From the NCBI GenBank assembly GCA_958510825.1, contig OY294047.1, forward strand, positions 1,612,001 through 1,676,000: a stretch of DNA of 64,000 nt. Reading direction: 5' to 3'. Position 1 is the first letter of the stretch. Every line of letters starts with the position of its first letter. This stretch comes from Brachypterus glaber (Eukaryota; Arthropoda; Insecta; Coleoptera; Kateretidae). A program made the position numbers and the translations under genes. The notes beneath the pieces were generated by a model, which ran no database searches, was not told where the DNA came from, and worked only from the letters and a program-made list of their open reading frames with translations. Positions 1-9,497 of this stretch are shown one piece after another.

Positions 1-60
1 TGACAATAGCCACAGAAAATAAGGGAAAGAAAGGAAGGGTATAGGTAAAAGAATGGCTTT
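1..60 (+). pseudogene. Possible exon 2 relic of the Pro/Val-rich secreted protein family
   Basis: The first bases match the signal-peptide cleavage region of the gene at 50352-53721. GCCACAGAAAATAAG is identical in both (9-23 here, 52336-52350 there), and after a gap AAAAGAATGG here resembles AAAAGGAATGG there. The frame reads IATENKGKKGRV and then stops, compared with SATENKAGKTKRNG in the intact gene. Anything upstream is outside the window, so this could be a broken paralogue, a short exon followed by a donor, or chance. Confidence 0.3.
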
Positions 61-329
61 TCAGTCCCGCCCTAGAAGCCTGCAACATAGCAGCATGTTG
101 ACGAAGCAAAACACACATTTGGAAACTTGTTGACGACAACTCCGTTCGCCAACATGTTGCGCAACATGCTCCCTAACGAGTGGTCCTGCTTAAATAATTA
201 TAATTTATTAATTATGAATGTCACCGACTTTCATCAGAACTGTCATCATCATTTTCATCATCAGTATTAATAACAGAACCCGGTTTTGTTATTAATACTG
301 ATAATAAAGGTGATGATGAGAGTTCTAAT
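61..329. repeat. Non-coding stretch ending in a small hairpin
   Basis: No gene is seen. The segment 244-319 folds on itself: CAGTATTAATAACA at 262-275 pairs with TGTTATTAATACTG at 287-300, and flanking TCATCATCA/TGATGATGA extend the stem. Confidence 0.5.
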
Positions 330-878
330 CAAAGAACATTTACCTCAAGAAGGAACATGATGAAATCTGCCTTATGCTTTGTTTGAAGCGTGAACCAACT
401 ACGGTGAGGGACTGGTGGGGAGTGACTATTGTTTACACTTAGTACGCGTAAAGAGAGAGAAAGAATGTGTAAACTCACAGTCTAATGTCGTAAAATGACT
501 GATAGGGGTCCAGTGTTGCCGATTGGAAACATATACTTTGGATATTTTATTGTAAATTTTAAGAAACATTAGTTCTGTATGAGTTTTATATGAACTAGTA
601 GTTTAATTTTAATAGATTTAAATATACTATATTATTAAACATAATTATAGTATACACAATAAGGTTTTTTAAATTTTTAATTTAAGTATAATGATTTGAA
701 TTCATGACAAGGTGGAAACTACGCAATATCGCTACTAGGTAGCCTGAAAGTCGACTAGCGACATCTACATTTTATACCACAAAGCTGTATCGCGTTTCTG
801 TTAGTAAATAATCAAACAAAAAGATGACACCTTCATAAACATTGGTCTGAAATTACTTCTTGAGGTAAAAGTTCTTTG
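330..878 (+). mobile_element. hAT-like non-autonomous element, copy 1
   Basis: The termini are inverted (CAAAGAAC...GTTCTTTG, with the match extending through ACCTCAAG) and the element is flanked by a perfect 8-bp duplication GTTCTAAT at 322-329 and 879-886. An 8-bp duplication and CA-type ends are typical of the hAT superfamily. No transposase frame is visible. Related copies are at 18852-19388, 38815-38976 (partial) and 39589-40127 (reversed). Confidence 0.85.
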
Positions 879-903
879 GTTCTAATGATAGTCGGTGACA
901 TAG

Positions 904-1161
904 ATAGTAGGTATTGCTTCGGATGAGCCAACCCCCTCCACTTTTCATTAAAGCCACGCCCCCTAATTTAATAGGGCTCTTTCTAATTTAGTTTATATCA
1001 GATCTAATCCAATCTAAACTGATCTAATATAAACTGATCTAGAAACAGCCCTGTTAAAACAGCTCTGTTATGGGGCTATTAAAAAGGGGGCTATTTAAGT
1101 AGAGGGCGTGGCCTTAATGAAAAGTGGAGGGGGTTGGCTCATCCGACGCATTACCTACTAT
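904..1161. mobile_element. Palindromic inverted-repeat element
   Basis: Arms of about 75 bp pair almost perfectly: 904-980 (ATAGTAGGTATTGC..., AACCCCCTCCAC) with 1086-1161 (GTGGAGGGGGTT, ...CCTACTAT). The loop holds degenerate copies of ATCTAAACTGATCT. The superfamily is not determined. Confidence 0.7.
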
Positions 1162-1817
1162 AGATAATTTATAAATTATAATTATTTATTTAATATTTGG
1201 CCATTTAAATGATTTATAGTGTTTTATTTTGAACATTTTTTTTTTCTCAGCGTATTCTCGCCCCAAAATTGCTAAAACAGGACAAAGCTTACCCAGGGAA
1301 GAATTATTTTAAGAAGGCTGGTTTTGTCTTCGGTGACTTTAGTACAAGCGAAAATTTTAACAAGCCAAACAGACAAAAATGGATTCAAATGTAATTTTCC
1401 TAGTGAAAATCAGCGCTTTCAACGGTAAATAGATTGTGGATTTTACGAAATACAATTTTCTTGAGGATAGGGGACTAATTTGCTTAGCGAACTGTCTTGC
1501 TTAGACTAATACGATATTTAATAATGTCGACGTATATTTTTCAGGTAAACAAGCGAAATTGAGTTACTTTGTTTTTTGTAATCAACATTATTTAGTATTT
1601 TTTAAAATAACTTTTTTTACATTTGACTGCTCATACTAGAGTCACTTCATCTGTACTTGGTCCGTTTTTGCTCTGGTTTTCGTTTTTTTCTTCCTTTCGG
1701 GTTGCGCCACACTACAAATGAAAATCGAAAATTTCCCCTCTTTTCCCCTTAAGCTTAGGGATACCAGATTTGGAATTTCATTTTATAAGGTTCCGGTGCT
1801 GAAGCTTAAAAAATATA
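1162..1817. other. AT-rich intergenic DNA, nothing recognised
   Basis: No frame, RNA gene or clear inverted repeat was found in this stretch. Confidence 0.5.
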
Positions 1818-2975
1818 CAGGGTGTTCCGTGAGGAAAGGGAAATATTTTAAGGATGTATTCTAGAGGTCAAAATAAGAAAAAAGTTCTTATAAACAAATG
1901 TCCAAAAACGACTCGTAAGGGAGCTACGCCCCTTCAAAGGTGTCCCAAAATTTCGATTTTTTATTAATAACTTCGGAACCCTTTGTGTTATAGCATCGAG
2001 GTTTAGCACGTGATATATGCTTTATAAAGCCTATCAGCCAATGGTATTTGCATGTAGTTACTTTAACCAGGGGCGTCCGTAATGGGGGGTCTTATCACTT
2101 TTTTGCCCAAAACTTCTTCTGCACAACTTTTTTGTGGGTTTATTTTTAGAATATTATAACCAAGGTAAAAACATAAAAAAGGTACTCTTGTTGTAATACC
2201 ATAGGATTAACTGTTTTCGAAAAATATACAATTAAAGGCAAACTTACACCTTTCTAGAACCAAAAATTAAAACTAAAATGTTAAAAAACCAGAATTTTAA
2301 TTTTGCAGTGTGATTCTACATCAAAAGCTAAGAAAAAAAGTTTTATACATGTAGGTTCAAAAATCGATTTTAAAGGTACCATCACCCTTCAAAAATTTTG
2401 GAGACCATAACTCCTTTAGCATTGATTTTTGGAATTACCTGTATACAAACTTTTTTTCTTAGTTTTTGGTGTACAGTTAACCTATACCATTGAAATTTTG
2501 GTTTTCAACAATTTGGTGTTTAATTTTTGGTTCTTGAAACTTGTAATTTTGCCTTTAATTGTATTTTTCTCGAAAACGGTTAATCCTAAAGTATTTTAGC
2601 AAGAGCACCTTTTTAATGTGTTTTTACCTAAAGAATACTATTCCAATTAAACCCACAAAAAACTTTAACAGAAAAAGGTTTGGGGCAAAAAAGTGATCAG
2701 ACCCCTCTTGTCGCACCCCCCTGGTTTAAGTGACTACATGCAAATACCATTGGCTAATAGGCCTTATTAAGAATAGATCACATGCAAAATCTTGTTGCTA
2801 TAACACAAAGGGTTTCTAAGTTATTAATTAAAAAATAAATTTTTGATACCCCATTTGAAGGGGCGTAGCTCCCTTATGAGCCGTTTGTGGACATATGTTT
2901 ATGGGAACTTTTTTGCTTATTTTGACCTATAGAACATATTCTTTAAATATTTCCCTTTCCTCACGGAACACCCTG
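1818..2975. mobile_element. Long fold-back element with CAGGGTG ends
   Basis: The ends are inverted (CAGGGTGTTCCGTGAGGAAA / ...TCACGGAACACCCTG) and flanked by TA on both sides. The whole 1.16 kb is a diverged palindrome: AAGGGAGCTACGCC near 1920 pairs with GGCGTAGCTCCCTT near 2870. A TA duplication fits Tc1/mariner-like insertion, but no transposase is present. Internal sequence recurs at 38977-39588. Confidence 0.75.
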
Positions 2976-2977
2976 TA

Positions 2978-3991
2978 TGTATAAGCCTTCATTAACTTAA
3001 GACGGCAACCCTATTACATTGATTTGACAATGTAAATTTTTTGATTTAGGCAGGTGTCAGTAGAATAGAATTTTATAAATAATGTTTTATAAGTAAAATT
3101 TAAAACCCTAATTCCCTTTAAAAATCTAAAAAATATACTTATCTATTAAATAATATACTAAGGTAAGAAAATTATGTATTATCTTAGCAATAATATTTAA
3201 GGATTTAAATTTTTGAACTGAAGTATAGTCACTCCATATAGCACCAGCTCACCTCACCTCACAAACGAGTAACTATTGACTTTCCTCAATTGACTTTCCA
3301 ATAAACTTAAGCCATTTTACTCTATTTTGTTTCTATTTCGTAAAGTAAAATATTTTTGTAAACATAATATATATTATATAAAAATATTTTAAAATCTTGT
3401 GATAAGGAGAATTGTGGCCAACTATACAGTAAGGCTGCTCTTTTGCCTAGGAGGGGGGGGGCGCTTTACGTAATATATGGACAGCCCCAAAATAGCTATT
3501 GCATAAAGGAAAATCGAATATTTTCAAATTCAAGAACGGATTCCTTTCTAAGTGTCCCGAGAGAGAAGCGCCTTGACCTTTTTCAATACACAATTTGCGA
3601 TTTTAATAAAATTACGCTTGGGCACCATCGCACAGTGGGCCAGAAATAAAAATAAATTGACAAAACTGTGAATTTTTCTTTACTAATATTATCGATACCG
3701 CTGCAGCGCACTGATTTCAAATATCATAGTGAAAAATCTGAAAAATAACTGTTTGGGCCACTAGGGTGGAACATTAAGCATTTTTTTTCAATCGACAATA
3801 ATTGTAATTACTAATTATTAATTATTAATATATTTATTTTTTTTTTTGAAGTTGAACTGTCTTATGGGCAGAGCAAAACATATTTAAAAAATAAAATATC
3901 TTAATTTTGAGCATACATAGGGATAAAACAAGCAACTATATTCATCTAGAAAATTAGCGTATGTCATTGAATCTTAAATTATCACAAGAAT
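2978..3991. other. AT-rich intergenic DNA, nothing recognised
   Basis: Only short open frames occur, none with a recognisable motif. A run of nine G lies near 3453. Confidence 0.45.
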
Positions 3992-4270
3992 TGGCCTATT
4001 TTTTAACAGACTTTGTTTTTTTTTATGTTTGTTCCCGCATAACTTTGGAACGGATGAACGGAATTTGATGAAACTTTTTGCAACTTTTTTTTCCCCCCAT
4101 TTCAATTTGACGCTCGGATAATACTGGGTAAGCCGGATAATTAAGATAAATCTAATCGTTTTAACAAAATGTCACTTAAAACCGGCTTAATTTGGTTCTA
4201 ATATCAACCAAATTTTTAGAAAATAATGGGATAACTCGGATAAGCCTGATAAGGGAAGGTTCCACTGTGC
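3992..4270 (+). repeat. Fragment of the AACCGACTTCC repeat family, copy 3
   Basis: This matches 47510-47840 (plus) and 44700-45012 (minus), sharing CCCGCATAACTTTGGAACG, TTGATGAAACTTTTTGC and the GGTAAGCCGGATAA stretch. One end is truncated and the ACCGACTTCC end is degraded. Confidence 0.7.
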
Positions 4271-4447
4271 ATCGATTGTTCCATGACGGAGCGTTTAACT
4301 CCGTAAATTGCTTTAAAATAGCCTTTAATAGCTATAGTTTTCATGACTGCTCCATTTAGAAATTCATTAAAATGCCGGTTGTTTCACCTAAAATCGATCA
4401 ATCGATTTTTGGGTTTATTAAAAATTATAATTTTCTTCTTCGTCGAG

Positions 4448-4475
4448 ATATCGCGATATGTCGATATCGCGATAT
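4448..4475. repeat. Two perfect 12-bp palindromes ATATCGCGATAT
   Basis: ATATCGCGATAT occurs at 4448-4459 and again at 4464-4475, a 16-bp repeat of a CpG-containing palindrome in AT-rich DNA. No neighbouring gene was found, so a regulatory role is only a possibility. Confidence 0.55.
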
Positions 4476-4699
4476 ATCGGTGTCCAATCTGGTTTGAGGC
4501 GGCTCTCAACCTTATCCTAGCCAACTTGCATACACCCAAAATTCCTGCACTGATAAAAATTATTTATTTGGATTTGGCCAATTAAATTATTTGGTTGTGA
4601 ATAACAAATTTTATTTGAGTCAAAGAAATATTTAGTTCATGTAAACAAATATTTTATTTTCAAAATGATTCATTAATGGGAACCAAACCAATGTTTGAG

Positions 4700-4746
4700 G
4701 GCCTAAAATGATCAAAATTTGCGTTACGTAATATTTGAATGTTCCC
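4700..4746 (+). mobile_element. Right-end fragment of the GGGAACGTTCAAG element family
   Basis: It ends in AATATTTGAATGTTCCC and shares AAAATGATCAAAATT with the copy at 27254-27367. The left end is missing. Confidence 0.5.
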
Positions 4747-5032
4747 TTACATATTATGTAAATATTAATTTAAAACCAAAAATAATCTGCCGGAAAAATG
4801 TTTGTCAATCGCGAAAAATTATCAAGTGACCTCTGTAGCTTTTTAATAAATAGTGAATAGTACACAGAAAAATCACACAATAAGTTATGTAAAATTTCAC
4901 ATAACGTATAGCTATATTTTTAAAATTTACATAATATATAATGTATCCTCACATAACTTATTATGTAATTTTTGGCGCCATTTATTCACAGAACATAATG
5001 TAGATAACCATATTGCCAACGTTAAGTTATGC

Positions 5033-5215
5033 TATTTTTACAGAATATGTTCTGTAAAATTTTATTTTACACACATTTTTACAGAATATGTTCCGTAAAA
5101 TTTTATTTTACACACATTTTTTACAGACTGTGTTCTGTAAAATTTTATTTCACGTAAATTTTTACAGAATATATTCCGTAAAATTTTATTTCACATTATT
5201 ATGAAATTATACAGA
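5033..5215 (+). repeat. Minisatellite, about 41-bp unit, four copies
   Basis: Each unit reads roughly TTTTTACAGAATATGTTCTG then TAAAATTTTATTTTACACA. TTCTGTAAAA/TTTTACAGAA makes every unit internally palindromic. Confidence 0.75.
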
Positions 5216-5220
5216 ATATG

Positions 5221-5597
5221 GAAGGCATAGCGTAGTGGCTAGCGCGTATGCATAGCAAGTCTACTATCGTGAGTTCGATTCTCACTGGCGCCGATTTGCC
5301 TTTTTCAGTTAATTAATTGAAATTTGGCGAAGGCGGTAAGTATTATTTATTTATTTATTTATTAGTTTTTAGTCATTCTGGGACCTTACATACAAATGTA
5401 TTTTATACCTTATTAGACTGTTTACAAATTACAAATGATTTTGAAGTGAAACGGACACTCCCTAGAAACTGGTTCGAAAGTCAGTATAAGCCGGTGGTTC
5501 CCTCTACTACTAGCCCACACAAGTCCTGGACTTAGGGGATGCTTAAATTAGGTAGAATAGTACGAGGTTAAACAAACATGTAATGTAATGTAATGTT
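5221..5597 (+). mobile_element. tRNA-derived SINE, family 2, copy a
   Basis: The head is tRNA-like: A box TAGCGTAGTGG (5228-5238) and B box GAGTTCGATTC (5271-5281) inside a perfect T-arm stem GTGAG/CTCAC. The body contains CCGGTGGTTCCCTCTACTAC and the 3' end is a (TGTAA)n run. A 5'-truncated copy sits in reverse at 52126-52262. The body does not fold as a functional tRNA, so it is not called a tRNA gene. It interrupts a TACAGAATATG/TTCTGTAAAA palindrome. Confidence 0.75.
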
Positions 5598-5628
5598 CTG
5601 TAAAACTTACATAACTTAACGTTGGCAA

Positions 5629-6187
5629 GGGGCGGCGGTAGCTCAGTCGTGAACGCCTCGATCTAGTATTCGAGAGGCCGGGGTTCAATCCTCGGTTGTG
5701 GAACAACTTTTTCACAGAAATAAAATACCGTCGTTTCCCCACCACGTCGGCTTGTGCTGCCGAAGATCTAAGCACACAGTACATAAAAAGGTTTGCAGTG
5801 GATAATGCCGCATAGCACTCGGACCTGTGATACTACCCGGGCGCACCGAGAGGGAGCAGCAAGGTAGCTGTCAGGTCTGTTGGCAGAGCTCACTTTAAGG
5901 ACTTCCAAGCAACCAGGATCTGTACTAAGGCTGCAAGCGAAAATGATCCTTAAGCAGTTTGGCGCCGGTCCATGTGCACTGGCAGCCAATAAACTTAAGG
6001 ATCAAAGCCGCTCACTTAGCCAAAAAAGCCGACAAAACGAGGTTCGGATTCCTCGCTAAACTGTAGGTCCCGGGGTACAACAACTAAAATCCTCGTTAGA
6101 GTATAAAAACTAGTAACACAGGGGTAGGCAAAAAGGACCATATGGTCTAGTTGCCAGGCTTGACCTCCCCACCATTACTACTACTAC
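5629..6187 (+). mobile_element. Full-length tRNA-derived SINE, family 1
   Basis: A perfect 12-bp target duplication TAACGTTGGCAA flanks it (5617-5628 and 6188-6199). The head has A box TAGCTCAGTCG (5639-5649) and B box GGTTCAATCC (5682-5691), followed by a GC-richer body of about 480 bp and a (CTA)n tail. It is a Pol III-type retroposon moved by target-primed reverse transcription. The body has no similarity to family 2 at 5221. Confidence 0.88.
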
Positions 6188-6366
6188 TAACGTTGGCAAT
6201 ATTCTTACAAATATTTTTGTCAGTGTATAATAAATACTAAAGTTTCTCACAAGTAGTCACAACTTAGTGGGTAAGTCCAAATGATTTGTGGCTTTTAAGC
6301 TAGCAGTGGTCAGCTTAAAAGCGCTTGTGCAAAATTCTATTAACTGTAAGAAGATTAACTTAAAAA

Positions 6367-6604
6367 CACTGTAAAAGTAAAATGAATATTTAGTTACAAA
6401 TGGATAGGAAATCGGAAGTTATTATCCTATAAAACTGTACTTTAATTTTTGTTAAAAACACGCAACATTTCATGTCCGTCCTTAAATATTAAAGTACGTA
6501 ACTTTATAACTATAGTTTTTTTTAACAAAACTTAAAGTACACATGTATACAATCATAACTTCCTATCCATTTGCAACTGAATATTCAGTTTACTTTTTAC
6601 AGTG
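6367..6604. mobile_element. Inverted-repeat element, CACTGTAAAA ends
   Basis: CACTGTAAAAGTAAAATGAA pairs with TTCAGTTTACTTTTTACAGTG, and the arms continue through GGATAGGAA/TTCCTATCC. The ends resemble those of the element at 37503-37741. Confidence 0.65.
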
Positions 6605-6662
6605 TAAATATATAGAATCACCCATTAAAATTAATGACCCTATTTTTGGATAACCCTGTATA
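6605..6662. repeat. Right-end fragment of the CAGGGTTATTC family
   Basis: AGAATCACCCATTAAAATT through GGATAACCCTGTA matches the terminus of the elements at 21896-22618 and 27133-27683. Confidence 0.45.
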
Positions 6663-6841
6663 GAAAATATTTTTTTGCAGGAAATTTGTTTATATTAAAA
6701 CTTTTGTTTCACAGAAAAAAAATTTATTCAGAATTTCTTTTTACAGAAAGTGTCTTTATACAAAATATTTTTTTACAGAAAATGTTTTTTTTATAGAATT
6801 TTTTTTTTACACAAAATTGTTTTATATAGGAAATATTCACA

Positions 6842-7095
6842 GAAAAAAAGGATTCCTTGAACCAAAGGCACGTGTCTTTGGATATGTTTAAAGCCATATT
6901 TTCTTGTTTCAATGCTAGCATTTTTTTGAACCAAAGTCATTGTACTTGAATGAGGAGCACGGGTTTTTAAATGAAGTTCCGTGCTCTTGATTCAAGGGCA
7001 TTGACTTTGGTTCAAAGAAATTCTAGCCTTGAAGAGAATATGGCTTTGAACATATCGAAAAACACGTGTCCTTGGTTCAAGGAATCCTTTTTTTC
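6842..7095. repeat. Near-perfect palindrome with about 120-bp arms
   Basis: AAAGGATTCCTTGAACCAAA at 6847 pairs with the same sequence reversed ending near 7093. The arms share CACGTGTC, GCCATATT and TTGAACCAAAGTCA, with a 15-bp loop near 6970. Flanking DNA (6710-6840, 7115-7165) holds decayed TTTTTTACAGAAAA repeats. Confidence 0.7.
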
Positions 7096-8481
7096 TATCT
7101 TTTTTTAAGTAAAAATATTTTTTTACAGAAAGTTTTATTATACAGAAAATATTTTTTTATTCAAGAAAAATTTTAAAAAAATACACAAGTATTTAATTTT
7201 TTATAAATATGTTTATATTTAATTTTGTTTTGGCACAAACGGCGCGGCGCGGCGCCTCATAAACGTGACTGATTAGTTTAATTCTACACACGATTTTTTT
7301 ACTAAAAACATAGAAAATCCGACACAAAGTAAAGAGAATATATTCCAATTTAGTTAGTAAACAGCACCAAACAACATTTTCGACACGTCGCACATAGGGG
7401 CCTGATAGCCTGATAGCATGATACATGGCAGAAACTTCAGAAAATAAACTTATTCTATTAAGAAACTTTTTTAAAACTATATTTTTGGGGCACTAACAAG
7501 TTTTTAAATCCGCATTTTTAATTTTTATTAGTACTCAGTCATTCTTTTTGTACCGGGCGTGACATTTTTACACTAGAAACATAAATATATCTCTATCTAA
7601 AACTATATTTAATTTTTTTAATGTATATTACTTGCAATGGACAGCAGTCCAATACGTTAAGCAACATAAATTTAGGTCTTCAATACCAACCCAAAAAGAA
7701 AATTCCCTGATAATATTATATTTGGATTTTATCACAGTGCAACAAAAAATGTGCATTATATGCAAAATTATTAAAGAATACATAAAACAGCTTATTAAAC
7801 ACAAAAACAAATACAAAATCTTTACACACAACGGGGTATTTATTATCAATGACTGTCCAATTAAGGAGTAGGTCATAAGTTCCCTAGGAAACTTTAGACC
7901 TACTGTGTAAAAATTTAAAAAAAAATAGTATTTACTTAAAAAAACAAATATCTTACCTTAAGGTAATTTAAAATATAATCTAAAATGTTATTTTTACCTA
8001 AAATATGCATAATTTTATTTTAAAACAATAATAATTATACTTTTATCTCTTTCTGTAGAACTTCTCTCTTTATCTAATCTAAATAGACGGCAGTCCATTG
8101 GAACTACTTTTCTCATGCCAAGTGTCATTGTAAAGCAAATTATAGCTTTTTGATACAGCAATTTTAAGTAGTGTATCTAGCGTGACAAGAAAAACACCCA
8201 TCGTTCGACACTGGCTCACATTTCTTTAAAATTATGTTAATTGTATGATATAACAGAGTTTAAAATTTTTATACACGTTTTATAGAAACAATGTCGGCAC
8301 CTGATGTACTTGGTTAGCTTAAGCGTTATTTTAATATTTGAAAAAACAATAATTTCTTTGTATCTGCTGAAGTATCAGGCGTGACATAATTATGCGAGTC
8401 TGTATTTTATCTAAAAATCTAATAGGATTATTTTTTCTGTTTGAAAAAGTTACAAAAAGTATTTTTTAATATTTTATTTTT
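7096..8481. other. AT-rich intergenic DNA, nothing recognised
   Basis: A small GC patch (GGCGCGGCGCGGCGCC, 7240-7255) and the open frame 7632-7871 were considered and not accepted as genes. Confidence 0.4.
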
Positions 8482-8625
8482 AAATTAGCTTTTTGATTTT
8501 TGGGGAATAGGGTTTTTGATCTAAAATTGTTATCTAATTTTGCTGTGACGTTTCGACGATGGATTTTCGTCGTTTTCGAACAGAGAATTAAAGCCAAAGA
8601 TTAGTCATTGTCACTAACAGTAAAC
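8482..8625 (-). repeat. Repeat with a GACGAAAATCC...GGTCG-type stem and GAAACGTC motif, copy 1
   Basis: This is nearly identical to 33577-33716. On the minus strand CGACGA/TCGTCG forms a stem followed by AAACGTCACAG, and CTGT precedes it. It looks like a relative of the hammerhead-bearing repeats, but the CTGANGA core is absent. Confidence 0.5.
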
Positions 8626-8741
8626 ACTCACATAAACAAAACATTATTTAAACAAATAAATAACAAGGACAGAAATTTTTAATTTTAAACAAAATTATAA
8701 AAATATTAATTTATTATTCCATCAATCTATTTTCTAATCAT

Positions 8742-8816
8742 CGTACAGAGTGATATTGGTAGACTGACAGTTTCGGGCTGCTGGCCCTCTTCAGTACCAA
8801 GAGTCAACTCTGCACG
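8742..8816 (-). ncRNA. Type I hammerhead ribozyme (mirror copy)
   Basis: This is an exact reverse complement of the ribozyme at 9381-9455. All core bases are retained on the minus strand: CTGAAGA, the GGGC/GCCC stem, GAA, a short ACT/AGT stem III, then C. Predicted self-cleavage on the minus strand lies between 8762 and 8761. Confidence 0.8.
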
Positions 8817-9380
8817 CTGATTAAGAAAACGTTTTTAGACTTTACTCGCAAAAGGAATATAGCCATTAGATTGATGTAGACTTGTGCGCCATCTATTTCT
8901 AGATGTAGACAACTTCTCATACCTCTCCTAATCTGGAGACTTTGAATGGTAGCAAGTTGAAGACTTGTGTGTCCCAAGCACATAGTACCACTAACGGGTG
9001 GTTAGACGTAAAATTAGTAAGGACAGAAATTTTTAATTTTAAACAAAATTATAAAAATATTAATTTATTATTCCATCAATCTACCAATATCACTCTGTAC
9101 GATGATTAGAAAATAGATTGATGGAATAATAAATTAATATTTTTATAATTTTGTTTAAAATTAAAAATTTCTGTCCTTACTAATTTTACGTCTAACCACC
9201 CGTTAGTGGTACTATGTGCTTGAGACACACAAGTCTTCAACTTGCTACCATTCAAAGTCTCCAGATTAGGAGAGGTATGAGTAGTTGTCTACATCTAGAA
9301 ATAGATGGCGCACAAGTCTACATCAATCTAATGGCTATATTCCTTTTGCGAGTAAAGTCTAAAAACGTTTTCTTAATCAG

Positions 9381-9455
9381 CGTGCAGAGTTGACTCTTGG
9401 TACTGAAGAGGGCCAGCAGCCCGAAACTGTCAGTCTACCAATATCACTCTGTACG
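9381..9455 (+). ncRNA. Type I hammerhead self-cleaving ribozyme
   Basis: All three helices and the invariant core are visible. Stem I: outer CGTGCAGAGT (9381-9390) with ACTCTGTACG (9446-9455), internal loop TGACTC/TATC, inner TTGGTA (9397-9402) with TACCAA (9436-9441). Core CTGAAGA at 9403-9409 (C3, G5 and G8 intact). Stem II GGGC (9410-9413)/GCCC (9419-9422) with loop CAGCA. GAA at 9423-9425. Stem III ACT (9426-9428)/AGT (9432-9434), loop GTC. Position 17 is C9435, with cleavage before T9436. The internal loop in stem I is where natural type I hammerheads make activating tertiary contacts. Confidence 0.85.
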
Positions 9456-9497
9456 ATGATTAGAAAATAGATTGATGGAATAATAAATAAATAACAG

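Larger units (their letters stand above)
4860..6228. repeat. Palindromic element carrying two SINE insertions
   Basis: CATATTGCCAACGTTAAG at 5012-5029 pairs with CTTAACGTTGGCAA at 5615-5628, continued by TAT at 6200 after the SINE. TACAGAATATG (ending 5220) and TTCTGTAAAA (from 5595) are two halves of another arm separated by a SINE. The ends (TACACAGAAAAAT near 4860, TTTGTCAGTGTA near 6223) match only weakly. Confidence 0.5.
8668..9484. mobile_element. Hammerhead-bearing retroelement inserted as a head-to-head inverted dimer
   Basis: The 817-bp insertion has arms 8710-9082 and 9115-9487 that are mirror images about 9098.5. The flanks carry a near-perfect target duplication: AAATAAATAACAAG at 8654-8667 and AAATAAATAACAG at 9485-9497. 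Its length and imprecise ends fit target-primed reverse transcription, not a DNA transposon. The plus-strand unit runs 9082-9435 (354 nt) and then restarts (9436-9484) with the same TACCAATATCACTC. Its first base coincides with the predicted hammerhead cleavage site. The minus-strand unit starts about 33 nt into the unit, passes its own ribozyme and ends at 8668. No protein is encoded. Penelope-like elements and animal retrozymes are the known carriers of such ribozymes; assignment to one of these is inference. Confidence 0.8.

Noticed and set aside
5222..5290. tRNA genes at 5222 and 5629
   Set aside because: A and B boxes and a T-arm are present but acceptor stems are not, and each is followed by a SINE body and tail; the second has a clear target duplication.
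7632..7871. 79-codon frame MQWTAVQYVKQHKFRSS...
   Set aside because: No signal peptide or recognisable domain; a faint resemblance to LINE ORF1 C-termini is not strong enough.
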